The notes under the pieces are model-generated. The model had not been told where the DNA came from. It saw only the letters and a program-made list of their open reading frames with translations, and did no database searches. Source: Paracraurococcus lichenis (GTDB taxonomy: Bacteria > Pseudomonadota > Alphaproteobacteria > Acetobacterales > Acetobacteraceae). From it: a DNA stretch of 64,000 nt. Location: the NCBI RefSeq assembly GCF_030657435.1, contig NZ_JAUTWS010000007.1:62001-126000 (forward strand), given 5' to 3'. Of the stretch, positions 54,054 to 63,665 are shown piece after piece (the first letter of the stretch is position 1; the number at the start of each line of letters is the position of its first letter). Made by a program: the position numbers and the translations under genes.

Positions 54054-55268
54054 ATGTCCAGGACCGAGCGCCGCACCATCGTCGGCGCGCTGGCGGCACT
54101 GCCGCTGGCCGCGCCCGCCACCCTCCGCGCCCAGCCGCGCCCCGTGCAGATCGGGCTGCTCAGCGACATGAGCGGGCCCTTCCGCGACGTCGGCGGCCCT
54201 GGCAACCGCATCGCCGCCGAACTCGCCGTCCAGGATTTCGGCGGCAGCGTGCTCGGCCGGCCGGTCACCGTCCGGCAGGCGGACGGGCAGAACCGCGCCG
54301 ATGTCTCCGCCGCGCTGGCGCGCGAATGGATCGACAATCTCGGCGTCGATGTGCTGGCCGATGGCGCCGCCAGTTCCTCCGGCCTCGCCATCCAGGAGGT
54401 CTGCCGGGAGAAGAAGCGGATCTACATCATCACCGGCCCTGCCACCTCCGACATGACCGGCGCCAAGTGCTCGCCCTATGGGATGCATTTCGGCTTCGAT
54501 ACCTACGCGCTGGCGCATGGCACCGGCACGGCGCTGACCAAGGCGGGCGGGAATAGCTGGTACTTCATCACGTCCGACTATGCCTTCGGCCATGCACTGG
54601 AACGCGACACCATGGCCGCGGTGCGGGCCAATGGCGGGCAGGTGCTCGGCGCGGTGCGGGCGCCGCTGAACAATGCCGACTTCTCCTCCTTCCTCATCCA
54701 GGCCCGCGCCTCCGGCGCCAAGGTGATCGGCTTCGCCCTGGCGGGGCTCGACCTGCAGAACTGCATCAAGCAGGCGGCGGAGTTCGGCCTGACCCGCGGC
54801 GGCGCCCGCATTGCCACGCTGCTGGTCCAGATCACCGACATCGTCGCCCTCGGCCAGCGCACCTGCGAGGGCATGGTCCTGACCGACAGCTTCTACTGGG
54901 ACCTGAACGACGCGACCCGCGCCTGGGCGCAGCGCTATGTCGCCCGCATGAAGTCCCCGCCCGGGCTGCAGCATGCCGCGGTCTATACCGGGGTGACGCA
55001 CTGGCTGAAATCGGTGCGCGAGGTCGGATCGACCGAGGCCGAGGCGGTGGCAGCGCGGATGAAGGCGACGCCGGTGAACGACATGTACAATACCGATGTT
55101 CGGATCCGGGAGGACGGCCGCACCCTCCACACCATGTATCTCTGGGAGATCAAGAAGCAGGCCGAGGCGAAGCAGCCCTTCGACTTCTGCTCGCTGCTCG
55201 CCACCATCCCGCCCGAGCAGGCTTGGCGGCCCCTGAGCGAGGGCGGCTGCCCGCTGGTGCGGAGCTGA
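54054..55268 (+). CDS. ABC transporter substrate-binding protein, branched-chain amino acid (LivJ) type
   Basis: 404 residues with a Tat-like signal (T-E-R-R-T-I-V-G-A) ending L-R-A-Q. The periplasmic-binding type I fold starts I-G-L-L-S-D-M-S-G-P-F-R-D-V and contains G-A-A-S-S-S-G-L-A and W-Y-F-I-T-S-D-Y-A-F-G-H. Members of this subgroup often bind aromatic or other acids rather than branched-chain amino acids. No permease or ATPase genes are adjacent. Confidence 0.92.
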   Translation: MSRTERRTIVGALAALPLAAPATLRAQPRPVQIGLLSDMSGPFRDVGGPGNRIAAELAVQDFGGSVLGRPVTVRQADGQNRADVSAALAREWIDNLGVDVLADGAASSSGLAIQEVCREKKRIYIITGPATSDMTGAKCSPYGMHFGFDTYALAHGTGTALTKAGGNSWYFITSDYAFGHALERDTMAAVRANGGQVLGAVRAPLNNADFSSFLIQARASGAKVIGFALAGLDLQNCIKQAAEFGLTRGGARIATLLVQITDIVALGQRTCEGMVLTDSFYWDLNDATRAWAQRYVARMKSPPGLQHAAVYTGVTHWLKSVREVGSTEAEAVAARMKATPVNDMYNTDVRIREDGRTLHTMYLWEIKKQAEAKQPFDFCSLLATIPPEQAWRPLSEGGCPLVRS

Positions 55269-55328
55269 CGGGGAGCGCCCGCCGCCGTCGCGCGTTGGGT
55301 CCCTCCCGGACAGCGAGAGGAGGCCAGG

Positions 55329-55517
55329 ATGGACGGGACGGATATGCGGCGGCGCATGGGCTGGTCGCGCACGGCGCAGGCCACCTGGGCGCGGATCGCG
55401 CCGCTCTGGCAGCGGCAGCCGCATCAGCAGCCGGTCACGGCGGCGGATTGCGTGAAGCAGGGGTGGGAGCCCGAGCGCCGGCTGGAGCCGCTGCGGCGCG
55501 CCCAGGCCCGGCGCTGA
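55329..55517 (+). CDS. Small basic hypothetical protein (62 aa)
   Basis: 62 residues, rich in Arg, Gln and Trp (four Trp), no membrane segment. The ATG is preceded by a near-perfect AGGAGG at ideal spacing, which is the main reason to call it. It follows the LivJ-type gene by 60 bases. No family recognised. Confidence 0.5.
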   Translation: MDGTDMRRRMGWSRTAQATWARIAPLWQRQPHQQPVTAADCVKQGWEPERRLEPLRRAQARR

Positions 55518-55644
55518 CGCGGATCGCGGTCGGACGCGAACCTCCGGGAGCGTGCATCCGCTCTGCATTCCATAGCCGAAACCGGATTGGCGTTCGGTAC
55601 TGAACACGCACGGCTGGCGCGCGGCCTCTCGCCGGCAGACAGCC

Positions 55645-56862
55645 TCAGGCGCGCAGCGTCTGCCAGGCCGTGGCGCCGACCATCGCCAGGCCGAGTGCGG
55701 CCATGACCGGGATCGCCGTGCCCGGCCCCAGCGAATCGGCCAGCGCCCCGATGGTGAGCTGGCCCGCCGGCCCCATCCCGATGCAGGTGGTGACCAGGCC
55801 GAGCACGCGCGAGCGCGCCTCGGCCGGGGCCTGGGTGACCGGCAGCGCCGTCTGCAGCGCGGCGAAGAGCGCCGTGCCGATGCCGCCCAGCATGAGCACG
55901 CCGACCGCGAGCCAGAGGCTCGGCGCCAGGGCGAGCAGCAGCAGGCAGAGCATGAAGAAGCCGCCGCCACCGAGCATCAGCGCCGGCGAGAGCGGCAGGC
56001 CGCGCCGCGTCGCCATGACGAGGCCGGTCAGCAGCGCGCCGGCCGGCTCGGCCGCGGTCAGCATGCCGATCTGCACGGGGCTGGCGGCGAAGGCCGCGAT
56101 GCCGAAGGCCGGCAGGACAGCGGTGACGCAGAAGCCGAAGACATTCATGGCGAGGGTGATCAGGATCACCGCCTGCAGCACCTTCATCCGCCGCACGACC
56201 ATCACCGCCTCGGCCATCTCGGCCGCCAGCAGCCGCGGCCCGAAGCGCCGACGCGCCTGCCGGTGCGCGACGCCCGCCAGCAGGCCGAAGGTCAGGACAT
56301 AGCAGCAGGCCGCCAGTCCGAAGGCGACGGGCAGGCCGAGGAACTGGTAGATCGCCCCGCCGAGCAAGGGCCCGGCCATGCGGGTGGTATTGGCGGTCAG
56401 GCTGTCGAAGGCAACGGCCGTCACCACGTCGCGCTCGCCGGCCACCTCCGTCACCATGCGGCGGCGGGAGGCCATCTCGCCCGTCCAGACCAGGCCGCCG
56501 AGGAAGCCCTGCGCCGCGAGGTGCCAGACCTCGAGCGCGCCGGCGAGCGCCAGGGCCAGGATGGCGGCGGCGCCGATGCAGGCCGCGGCCTGGCCGGCCA
56601 TCAGTAAGCGTCGCCGGTCCAGCACCTCGGCCAGCGCGCCGGCCGTCGCGCCGAGCAGCAGCATCGGCAGCGCCCGCATCAGCGCGACGAGGGAGACGGC
56701 GAGGGCGGAGTGCGTCGCCTCGAAGGTCCAGATGACTGCGACCAGCGTCTCCACCCAGCGCATCGCATTGGCGATGCCGCCCACCGCCCAGAGGCGGCGA
56801 AAGGCAGGAATGGCGAGCAGGCGCCGCAGGGGATGGGCGCTCGGTTCGAGGTCACGTGGCAT
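55645..56862 (-). CDS. MFS transporter
   Basis: 405 residues with about 12 hydrophobic helices. The loop after helices 2-3 is A-E-V-L-D-R-R-R-L-L-M-A-G, the MFS motif-A position in the divergent MFS_3/enterobactin-exporter-like group. Helix 6 is followed by the usual central cytoplasmic loop (R-R-R-F-G-P-R-L-L). Probably an exporter; cargo unknown. It is divergent from an alpha/beta hydrolase gene. Confidence 0.88.
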   Translation of the reverse strand: MPRDLEPSAHPLRRLLAIPAFRRLWAVGGIANAMRWVETLVAVIWTFEATHSALAVSLVALMRALPMLLLGATAGALAEVLDRRRLLMAGQAAACIGAAAILALALAGALEVWHLAAQGFLGGLVWTGEMASRRRMVTEVAGERDVVTAVAFDSLTANTTRMAGPLLGGAIYQFLGLPVAFGLAACCYVLTFGLLAGVAHRQARRRFGPRLLAAEMAEAVMVVRRMKVLQAVILITLAMNVFGFCVTAVLPAFGIAAFAASPVQIGMLTAAEPAGALLTGLVMATRRGLPLSPALMLGGGGFFMLCLLLLALAPSLWLAVGVLMLGGIGTALFAALQTALPVTQAPAEARSRVLGLVTTCIGMGPAGQLTIGALADSLGPGTAIPVMAALGLAMVGATAWQTLRA

Positions 56863-56961
56863 GGCTGGCGTTGCCGCCAGCCTCGCCCGCGGCACGGGGG
56901 CTGGCAAGCCGCGCCGGCCGGTGCAGGATGGGCGGAACGAGAGTGGGAGGAGACCCGCGCG

Positions 56962-57804
56962 ATGCCGCATGCCCCATCCGAAGGCGCTCGCCTCTGGTAC
57001 GAGGAGGCCGGGACCGGCCACCCCATCCTGTTCATCCACGAATTCGGCGCCGACCACCGGGAATGGGAGGACCAGATGCGGTTCTTCTCCCGCGAATACC
57101 GCTGCATCGCCTATGCGGCGCGCGGCTACCCGCCTTCCGAGGTGCCGAGCGACCCGAAGCTCTATGGCCAGGACTACGCGGTGAAGGATGCGGTCGCCGT
57201 GCTGCGGCATCTCGGCATCCCGAAGGCGCATGTCGTCGGGCTCTCCATGGGCGCCTTCGCCGCGCTGCTCTTCGGCCTCCGGCACCCCGGCGTGGCGACG
57301 TCGCTCGTGCTGGCCGGGGTCGGCTCAGGCTCGCCGAGGCAGGAGCAGGCCGCCTTTCGCACGGCCTGCCAGGGGCGCGGCGACACGCTGATCGCGAAGG
57401 GCTGGCCGGGGGAGATGGCGGAGGAGACGGGCCACAGCCCGACCCGCATCCAGCTCAAGAAGAAGGACCCGCGCGGCTGGGCGGCCTATATGCAGCGGCT
57501 CTCGGAGCATTCCGGCCCCGGCACCGGCCTGACCATGAAGCACTACCAGGGGGAGCGGGACTCGATCTTCGACTGGGAGGCCGAGTTGCGCCGGATGGCG
57601 GTGCCGACCCTGCTCGCGGTCGGCGACGAGGACGGCCCCTGCATCGAGACCAACATCTTCCTGAAGTCGGTCCTGCCGAATGCCGGGCTCTGGATGTGCC
57701 CGCGCACCGGCCATGCGATCAACCTCGAGGAGCCGGCCGCCTTCAACCGGGAGGTCGCGGCCTTCCTCTCGACGGTCGAGCGGGGGCGCTGGTCGCTGGG
57801 CTGA
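56962..57804 (+). CDS. Alpha/beta hydrolase
   Basis: 280 residues. Oxyanion-hole region I-H-E-F-G-A-D-H-R-E-W, nucleophile G-L-S-M-G-A near residue 96, acid in V-G-D-E-D-G-P and His in R-T-G-H-A-I-N-L-E-E-P. A GGGAGGAG site precedes the ATG. This type resembles 3-oxoadipate enol-lactonase-like hydrolases, but no pathway neighbours confirm it. Confidence 0.9.
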   Translation: MPHAPSEGARLWYEEAGTGHPILFIHEFGADHREWEDQMRFFSREYRCIAYAARGYPPSEVPSDPKLYGQDYAVKDAVAVLRHLGIPKAHVVGLSMGAFAALLFGLRHPGVATSLVLAGVGSGSPRQEQAAFRTACQGRGDTLIAKGWPGEMAEETGHSPTRIQLKKKDPRGWAAYMQRLSEHSGPGTGLTMKHYQGERDSIFDWEAELRRMAVPTLLAVGDEDGPCIETNIFLKSVLPNAGLWMCPRTGHAINLEEPAAFNREVAAFLSTVERGRWSLG

Positions 57805-57946
57805 AGGCGCGGCCTCGGACCGCGCCGCCCCGCGGCGATGGCCGGCCGAGGCCCACTCCCGGCCCTCGCGACCCTGCCGTATAGGCCGATCCCCGGCTCC
57901 GGGCGTTCGCGGCCGTGCCGCGAGCCGCTCCGGTTCCTCGGCCGGT

Positions 57947-58687
57947 TCAGTACTTCCGCAGCAGCGCGATGAGGCGGCCCTGCACCCGCACCCGGTCCGG
58001 CCCGAAGATCCGCGTCTCGTAGCGCGGGTTCGCGGCCTCGAGCGCGATGGAGTTGCCGCGGCGGCGCAGCCGCTTCAGCGTCACCTCGTTCTCGTCCACC
58101 AGCGCCACCACGATCGCGCCGTTATCCGCCGTGTCGCCCCGGCGGATGACGACCGTGTCGCCGTCGAGGATGCCGGCCTCGACCATCGAATCGCCGGCGA
58201 CCTCGAGCGCATAATGCTCCCCGGTGCCGAGAAGCGCGGCCGGGACCTCCACGCTGCTGCCGGAATCGCGCAGCGCCTCGATCGGCAGGCCGGCGGCGAT
58301 GCGGCCATAGAGGGGCAGGTGGACCGCCGCGGCCTCGTTCGCCGCCTTCTGCACGCCGGGCAGGTTGGTGGCGAAATTGCCCCGGATGACGTTCGGCGCG
58401 AAGCCGGGCTCGCGCACCGGGGCAGGGGCGGCCGCCGCCGTGGCGGGTTCGGCCACGCGGCGCGGCGCCATGTTGTCCGGCAGGCGGATCACCTCCAGCG
58501 CCCGGGCGCGGTGGGCGCGCCGGCGCAGGAACCCGCGCTCCTCGAGCGCGGTGATCAGCCGGTGGATGCCGGATTTGGACTTGAGCTTCAGCGCCTCCTT
58601 CATCTCCTCGAAGGAAGGCGAGAAGCCGGTCTGGCGCAGATGCTTGTCGATGAAGATCAGCAGCTCGTGCTGCTTACGGGTGAGCAC
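57947..58687 (-). CDS. lexA: LexA repressor
   Basis: 246 residues, GTG start with GGAGGG five bases upstream. The N-terminal winged helix is [13 protein letters not shown] and [12 protein letters not shown]; the linker is long and Ala/Pro-rich. The self-cleavage site is the A-G in R-I-A-A-G-L-P; the catalytic Ser is in G-D-S-M-V-E-A-G and the Lys in V-T-L-K-R-L. It represses the SOS regulon until RecA stimulates its cleavage. A consensus alphaproteobacterial SOS box lies 70 bases upstream, indicating autoregulation. Confidence 0.96.
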   Translation of the reverse strand: MLTRKQHELLIFIDKHLRQTGFSPSFEEMKEALKLKSKSGIHRLITALEERGFLRRRAHRARALEVIRLPDNMAPRRVAEPATAAAAPAPVREPGFAPNVIRGNFATNLPGVQKAANEAAAVHLPLYGRIAAGLPIEALRDSGSSVEVPAALLGTGEHYALEVAGDSMVEAGILDGDTVVIRRGDTADNGAIVVALVDENEVTLKRLRRRGNSIALEAANPRYETRIFGPDRVRVQGRLIALLRKY

Positions 58688-58756
58688 CGCGTCCCTCCGT
58701 CGCCGGGCAGCGCCCCCTCCCGCCGCGCGGGAACAAAGGGGCAACCGGACACGCCT

Positions 58757-58771
58757 GTTCTAGATAGGTTC
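58757..58771 (-). promoter_or_regulatory. LexA (SOS) box, GTTC-N7-GTTC
   Basis: GTTC at 58757-58760 and GTTC at 58768-58771 separated by TAGATAG, the direct-repeat SOS box of alphaproteobacteria, 70 bases before the lexA start. The motif is written as read on the plus strand; it lies in the lexA-moeA intergenic region. Confidence 0.85.
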
Positions 58772-58899
58772 TCCGCGTCGGGTCAAACGGTTTTCCACAG
58801 CCGGGGGCATGCAACCCGGTGACGGCGGACGGGACGGCTGCCGGAAATTGCGACGCGGATCGGCCCTGCGGCTAGGGTCGTCCGTCCCCGGATCCGGTG

Positions 58900-60105
58900 C
58901 TAAATTCCGAGGTCTCCCAAGGGGATAACCTCGACCGGGGCGCCTTCGGGCAGGGCCGGGGCACGCGGCGCGCGCAGGATCAGACCCTCCGCCCGCGACA
59001 GCACCTTCAGCATGGAACTGTCCTGCAGCGGGAAGGGCGTCGCCACCATGTGTCCTTCCGCCCCTGGCGCCAGAGCCGCCCGCAGGTGGTCGAATCGGCG
59101 GTCGTTCTCGGCGAGCGGCGCGCCGGCGAGGGCGCGAATCGTCCGCGGCGGCCCGCCCGGCAGGCCGGAGAGGCGCTCGATGGCCGGGGCCAGGAACTGC
59201 ACCGCGCAGACCAGGGCGGAAACCGGGTTGCCCGGCAGGCCGAGCACGGGGGTGGCGCCCAGCCTTCCCCAGATCAGCGGCTTCCCCGGCCGCATGGCGA
59301 TCTGCCAGAAGTCGAGCTCGAAGCCCTGCGGCCCGAGCGCGGACTGCACCAGGTCGTGGTCGCCGACACTCGCCCCGCCGGTGGTCACCAGCAGGTCGCA
59401 GACCCGGGCGGCGCGGGCGGCCTCGGCGATCGCCTGGCTGTCGTCCGGGGCGATGGGCAGGACCAGCGGATCGGCGCCGAGCGCCCGGACCAGGGCGGCC
59501 AGCGCATGGGCATTGGAACTGACGATGCCGCCGGCCGGGATCGGGTCGCCGGGCAGGGCGATCTCGTCGCCGGTCGCCAGGATGCCGATGCGCGGGGCGC
59601 GGTGGACGGCGAGCCAGGGATGGTTGGCGGCGGCGGCGAGGCCGATGTCGCGGGCGGTGAGGCGCCGGCCGGCCGGCAGCAATTCCTCGCCCTCCGCGAA
59701 GTCGAGGCCGCGGCGGCGGATCCAGCGGCCCTGCCGGACCGTCTCCTTCACCCGCACGCGCCCCTCGCCGGCCTCGGCATCCTCCTGCAGCAGGATGGCA
59801 TCGGCACCGGCCGGGACGAGGGCGCCGGTGAAGATGCGGACGGCCTCGCCCGGCCCGACCTGACCCTCGAAGGGGTGCCCGGCGGGGGCGCTGCCGATGA
59901 CCGCCAGGCTCGCACCCTCCACCGCTTCGGCCGCGCGGACCGCATAGCCGTCCATGGCCGAGACATCGGCCGGCGGCTGGGTGACGCGGGAGAGCACGGG
60001 TTGGGCGAGGACGCGGTTCCAGCCCTGGGCCAGCGGCACCGTCTCGGCCGGGGTGGCGGCGAGCGCCGCCAGGATGCGGCTGCGGGCGTCCTCGACCGAG
60101 ATCAT
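58900..60105 (-). CDS. moeA: Molybdopterin molybdenumtransferase MoeA
   Basis: 401 residues with the MoeA domain order: V-S-A-M-D-G-Y-A-V-R near residue 50, G-E-A-V-R-I-F-T-G-A, G-D-E-I near residue 180, T-T-G-G-A-S-V-G-D-H-D and L-P-G-N-P-V-S-A-L. It inserts molybdate into adenylated molybdopterin. This supplies cofactor to enzymes such as the Mo hydroxylase at 14 kb. It follows moaC in the conserved trp-moa-lexA gene order. Confidence 0.95.
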   Translation of the reverse strand: MISVEDARSRILAALAATPAETVPLAQGWNRVLAQPVLSRVTQPPADVSAMDGYAVRAAEAVEGASLAVIGSAPAGHPFEGQVGPGEAVRIFTGALVPAGADAILLQEDAEAGEGRVRVKETVRQGRWIRRRGLDFAEGEELLPAGRRLTARDIGLAAAANHPWLAVHRAPRIGILATGDEIALPGDPIPAGGIVSSNAHALAALVRALGADPLVLPIAPDDSQAIAEAARAARVCDLLVTTGGASVGDHDLVQSALGPQGFELDFWQIAMRPGKPLIWGRLGATPVLGLPGNPVSALVCAVQFLAPAIERLSGLPGGPPRTIRALAGAPLAENDRRFDHLRAALAPGAEGHMVATPFPLQDSSMLKVLSRAEGLILRAPRAPALPEGAPVEVIPLGDLGI

Positions 60106-60169
60106 CGCATTCCCCCCCAAGCCCTTGCCCCCGCGGCACATCCCATGCCGCGGGATTCGCGGGCCATGG

Positions 60170-60643
<474 letters not shown>

Positions 60644-60712
60644 CAGCGCGCCCAGGCTCCCCGCAAGTATTGCTGCAAAATCAGCGCCCTGGGCGACATG
60701 GCTCAACCGGCC

Positions 60713-61543
60713 TCAGAGCGCATGGACCAGGTCGTTGGCGGCCTTGGCCACATCCGCCTGGCGCATCAGGTGCTCGCCGACCAGGATGCAGCGCGACCCG
60801 GCGGCGGCCATGCGGCGGACATCCTCGGGCGTGCGGATGCCGCTCTCGGCGACCGGGATGCGGTCGGCCGGGATCAGCGGCACCAGCTCCTCCGCCGTCG
60901 CAAGATCGGTCTTCAAGGTCCTGAGATTGCGGTTGTTCACGCCGACAAGCCGCGTCTCCAGGCCGAGCGCGCGGTCGAGCTCCTTCCGCTCGTGCACCTC
61001 GACCAGGACAGCCATGTCGAGGCTGCGGGCGATGTCCTCGAGCTCCTCGGCAACCGCGTCGGTGATCGCCGCCATGATCAGCAGGATGCAGTCGGCGCCC
61101 ATCGCCCGGGCCTCGAAGACCTGCCAGGGATGGACCATGAAGTCCTTGCGCAGGATCGGCAGGTCGCAGGCGGCGCGGGCGGCCTTCAGGTGCTCGGGCG
61201 AGCCCTGGAAATAGGGGGCATCGGTCAGGACCGAGAGGCAGGTGGCGCCGCCGGCGCAATAGGCCTCGGCCAGGGCGACGGGCTCGAAGGGGTCGCGGAT
61301 CAGCCCGCCCGAGGGGGAGGCGCGCTTGATCTCGGCGATCAGCCCGACCCGGCCCTCGCCGACGGCGTGGCAGAGGGCGGTGACGAAGTCGCGCGGCTTC
61401 GGGGCGTTGCGCGCCTGGCGCTCCATGTCCGAGAGCGGCGTGGCGGCGATCCGCTCCCGCACCTCCTCGTACTTGTCGGCCAGGATCCGGGCCAGGGTGT
61501 CCGGCACGTCGAGGTCGGGGGCGATGATCTGGGGGGCGTTCAT
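60713..61543 (-). CDS. trpC: Indole-3-glycerol-phosphate synthase TrpC
   Basis: 276-residue TIM barrel. Family sites are I-A-E-I-K-R-A-S-P-S near residue 70, L-T-D-A-P-Y-F-Q-G-S, L-R-K-D-F-M and V-G-V-N-N-R-N-L-R-T, ending A-E-S-G-I. It closes the indole ring in tryptophan synthesis. It is monofunctional (no TrpF fusion). Confidence 0.96.
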   Translation of the reverse strand: MNAPQIIAPDLDVPDTLARILADKYEEVRERIAATPLSDMERQARNAPKPRDFVTALCHAVGEGRVGLIAEIKRASPSGGLIRDPFEPVALAEAYCAGGATCLSVLTDAPYFQGSPEHLKAARAACDLPILRKDFMVHPWQVFEARAMGADCILLIMAAITDAVAEELEDIARSLDMAVLVEVHERKELDRALGLETRLVGVNNRNLRTLKTDLATAEELVPLIPADRIPVAESGIRTPEDVRRMAAAGSRCILVGEHLMRQADVAKAANDLVHAL

Positions 61544-61574
61544 GGCTTTGCGGTGATGCGGGAGCGGGGGGCGG

Positions 61575-62585
61575 TCATGCGACGGTGGCCTCCTTCAGCC
61601 GGGCGAGTACGCCGGACGCGGCCCCGCTGTCGATGGCCCGGGCCGCGAGGGCCGCGCCGGCCCGCAGGTCCGGGGCCCGGCCGGCGACGACCAGGGCGGC
61701 CGCCGCATTCAGCAGGACGATGTCGCGGTAGGCGCCCGGGGCGCTCTGCAACAGCGCCCGAAGGGCCTCGGCGTTCTCCGCCGGCTCGCCGCCGCGGATG
61801 GCCTCGGGCGGGGCGCGCTCCAGCCCGGCATCCTCCGGGGCGATGGTGAACTCGCGGATGGTGCCGTGCTCCAGCGCCGCCACCCGGGTCTCGCCGGAGA
61901 GGGCGATCTCGTCGAGGCCCTGGCCGTGCACCACCCAGGCGGCCTCGGTGCCCAGCCGCGCCAGGGTCTCGGCCATCGGCCGCAGCCACTGTGCGGAGAA
62001 GGCGCCGGTGAGCTGGCGCGTCACCCGCGCCGGGTTCGCGAGCGGGCCGAGGATGTTGAAGATGGTCCGGGTGCCGAGCTCGACCCGCGGGCCGGCGGCA
62101 TGGCGCATGGAGGCGTGGTGCCGCGGCGCCCAGAGGAAGACCATGCCGGCCTCGGCCAGAACGCCCTCCAGCCGGTCCAGCGGCACCTCGAGGTTGATCC
62201 CGAGGGCGGCCAGCGCATCGGCCGCGCCGGATTTCGAGGAGAGGGCGCGGTTGCCGTGCTTGGCCACCGGCACGCCGCAGGCGGCGACCACCAGGGACGT
62301 CGCGGTCGAGATGTTGAGGCTGCCGGAGCCGTCGCCGCCGGTGCCGACGATGTCGATGGCGCCGGGGGGCGCCTCGATCGCCGCCATGCGGGACCGCATG
62401 GCGCGGACCGCGCCGGTGATCTCCGGCACCGTCTCGCCGCGGACGCGCATGGCCATCAGCAGGCCGGCGATCTGGGCCGGCGTCGCCTCGCCGGCCATGA
62501 TGATGCCGAAGGCGGCCTCCGCCTCGCTCTCCGCCAGGCGCTCGCCGGCGGCGAGGCGGGCGAGGACCGGCTTCAGCGAGTTCAT
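61575..62585 (-). CDS. trpD: Anthranilate phosphoribosyltransferase TrpD
   Basis: 336 residues. Phosphoribosyl-pyrophosphate site I-V-G-T-G-G-D-G near residue 80, [18 protein letters not shown] and L-G-P-L-A-N-P. It transfers phosphoribosyl to anthranilate. It overlaps trpG by four bases and is followed 32 bases later by trpC. Confidence 0.96.
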   Translation of the reverse strand: MNSLKPVLARLAAGERLAESEAEAAFGIIMAGEATPAQIAGLLMAMRVRGETVPEITGAVRAMRSRMAAIEAPPGAIDIVGTGGDGSGSLNISTATSLVVAACGVPVAKHGNRALSSKSGAADALAALGINLEVPLDRLEGVLAEAGMVFLWAPRHHASMRHAAGPRVELGTRTIFNILGPLANPARVTRQLTGAFSAQWLRPMAETLARLGTEAAWVVHGQGLDEIALSGETRVAALEHGTIREFTIAPEDAGLERAPPEAIRGGEPAENAEALRALLQSAPGAYRDIVLLNAAAALVVAGRAPDLRAGAALAARAIDSGAASGVLARLKEATVA

Positions 62586-63175
62586 GCCGGCTCCGCGACC
62601 TTCGCCCCGGCCAGCCGGAGGAAATTGCGGAGGAGGTCATGGCCGTGCTGGCTGGCGATGCTCTCGGGGTGGAACTGCACGCCCCAGATCGGCAGGTCGC
62701 GATGGGCGAGGCCCATGATCAGCCCGTCCGTGGTCCAGGCCGTGGCCTCCAGCGCCGGGGGCAGGTCCTCCTGCCGCACGACCAGGGAGTGGTAGCGGGT
62801 CGCCTGGAAGGGGTCGGGCAGGCCGGCGAAGACATCCGTGCCGCGGTGGCGGATGTCCCAGACCTTGCCATGGACCGGCTCCGGCGCGCGGATGACAGTG
62901 CCGCCGAAGGCCTGGCCGATCGCCTGGTGGCCGAGGCAGACGCCGAGCAGCGGCACCCGCGCCGCGGCCGAGGCGCCGATCAGGGGGAGGCAGATGCCGG
63001 CCTCGTTCGGCGTGCAGGGGCCGGGCGAGAGCAGGATGGCGTCCGGCCGCATCGCCAACGCTTCCTGGCTGGTGATGGCGTCGTTGCGCCGGACCTCGAT
63101 CTCCACCCCCAGGTCGCCCAGGAAGTGGTAGAGGTTGAAGGTGAAGCTGTCGTAATTATCGATCAGCAGGATCAT
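62582..63175 (-). CDS. trpG: Anthranilate synthase glutamine amidotransferase TrpG
   Basis: 197-residue class I amidotransferase. D-N-Y-D-S-F-T at the start, the nucleophile in G-V-C-L-G-H-Q near residue 80, and H-P-E-S for the His-Glu pair. It supplies ammonia to TrpE, which is not in this window. Its ATG overlaps the stop of a 58-residue ORF upstream, and the whole unit is preceded by a leader peptide and attenuator. Confidence 0.96.
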   Translation of the reverse strand: MILLIDNYDSFTFNLYHFLGDLGVEIEVRRNDAITSQEALAMRPDAILLSPGPCTPNEAGICLPLIGASAAARVPLLGVCLGHQAIGQAFGGTVIRAPEPVHGKVWDIRHRGTDVFAGLPDPFQATRYHSLVVRQEDLPPALEATAWTTDGLIMGLAHRDLPIWGVQFHPESIASQHGHDLLRNFLRLAGAKVAEPA

Positions 63176-63348
63176 GGCGTGCGACTCTCGGGCCGGTGCG
63201 CGGCCGGGTCAAGCGAGCGGTCCTGCGGTGCTCCCGGCAGGCGGGCGTCGGCAGGCCGCGGCACGGCCGGGCGGGGCGGCAGGATGGCCGCGAGGGGCGG
63301 AGCGGAGGGTCCGCCGATGACGTCGAAGTCGAAATCGCTGCGCTGCAT
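63172..63348 (-). CDS. Small ORF translationally coupled to trpG (58 aa)
   Basis: 58 residues, Pro- and Ala-rich, opening [13 protein letters not shown]. An AAGAGG ribosome site lies 6 bases before the ATG, and the TGA stop overlaps the trpG start (ATGA). No family recognised and the C-terminal half looks disordered. It may exist chiefly to drive translation of trpG, or be a small protein in its own right. Confidence 0.6.
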   Translation of the reverse strand: MQRSDFDFDVIGGPSAPPLAAILPPRPAVPRPADARLPGAPQDRSLDPAAHRPESRTP

Positions 63349-63408
63349 GCTGGCCTCTTGATCCTTGGGGCCGTCACCGGGCCGGCAGCTTCGCGGGAGA
63401 TAGGGTCC

Positions 63409-63451
63409 AGAGACGCGAAAGCCGCCAGGGAGTGGCGGCTTGGGTGTCTCT
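63409..63451 (-). terminator. trp attenuator hairpin
   Basis: On the transcript a 9-bp perfect stem (63433-63441 with 63419-63427) closes a five-base loop. Outside it, after a 4x4 internal loop, a further 6-bp stem (63446-63451 with 63409-63414) forms. TTTCGC follows the inner stem. The 5' arm GCCGCC is also complementary to GGCGGC at the end of the leader-peptide frame (63473-63478), giving mutually exclusive terminator and antiterminator forms. Confidence 0.75.
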
Positions 63452-63468
63452 CTGCTGTGCGCGAGGTC

Positions 63469-63531
63469 CTAGGCCGCCGGTGTGTACCAGCGGTACCAAA
63501 ATCGCGCGACGGGGGCTGTGTCCCTGGACAT
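63469..63531 (-). CDS. trpL: trp leader peptide (20 aa, two Trp codons)
   Basis: Twenty codons, M-S-R-D-T-A-P-V-A-R-F-W-Y-R-W-Y-T-P-A-A, then TAG. Trp at 12 and 15 lie between Tyr and Arg codons, the arrangement expected for ribosome stalling when charged tRNA-Trp is short. No clear ribosome site precedes the ATG, so translation may start near the transcript 5' end. It is followed by the attenuator hairpin and, further on, trpGDC. Confidence 0.75.
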   Translation of the reverse strand: MSRDTAPVARFWYRWYTPAA

Positions 63532-63665
63532 GCCGCGAAGACTAATGCGCGGCGAAGAACCGGGCAATAGGATCGTGGCATGAGCGTGACGCATCCTGGC
63601 GATGCGCTGCCCGGACTATCATGGGGCCGGCCTGCGCGACCGGCACCCAAGCGTTCGAGCCTGGC

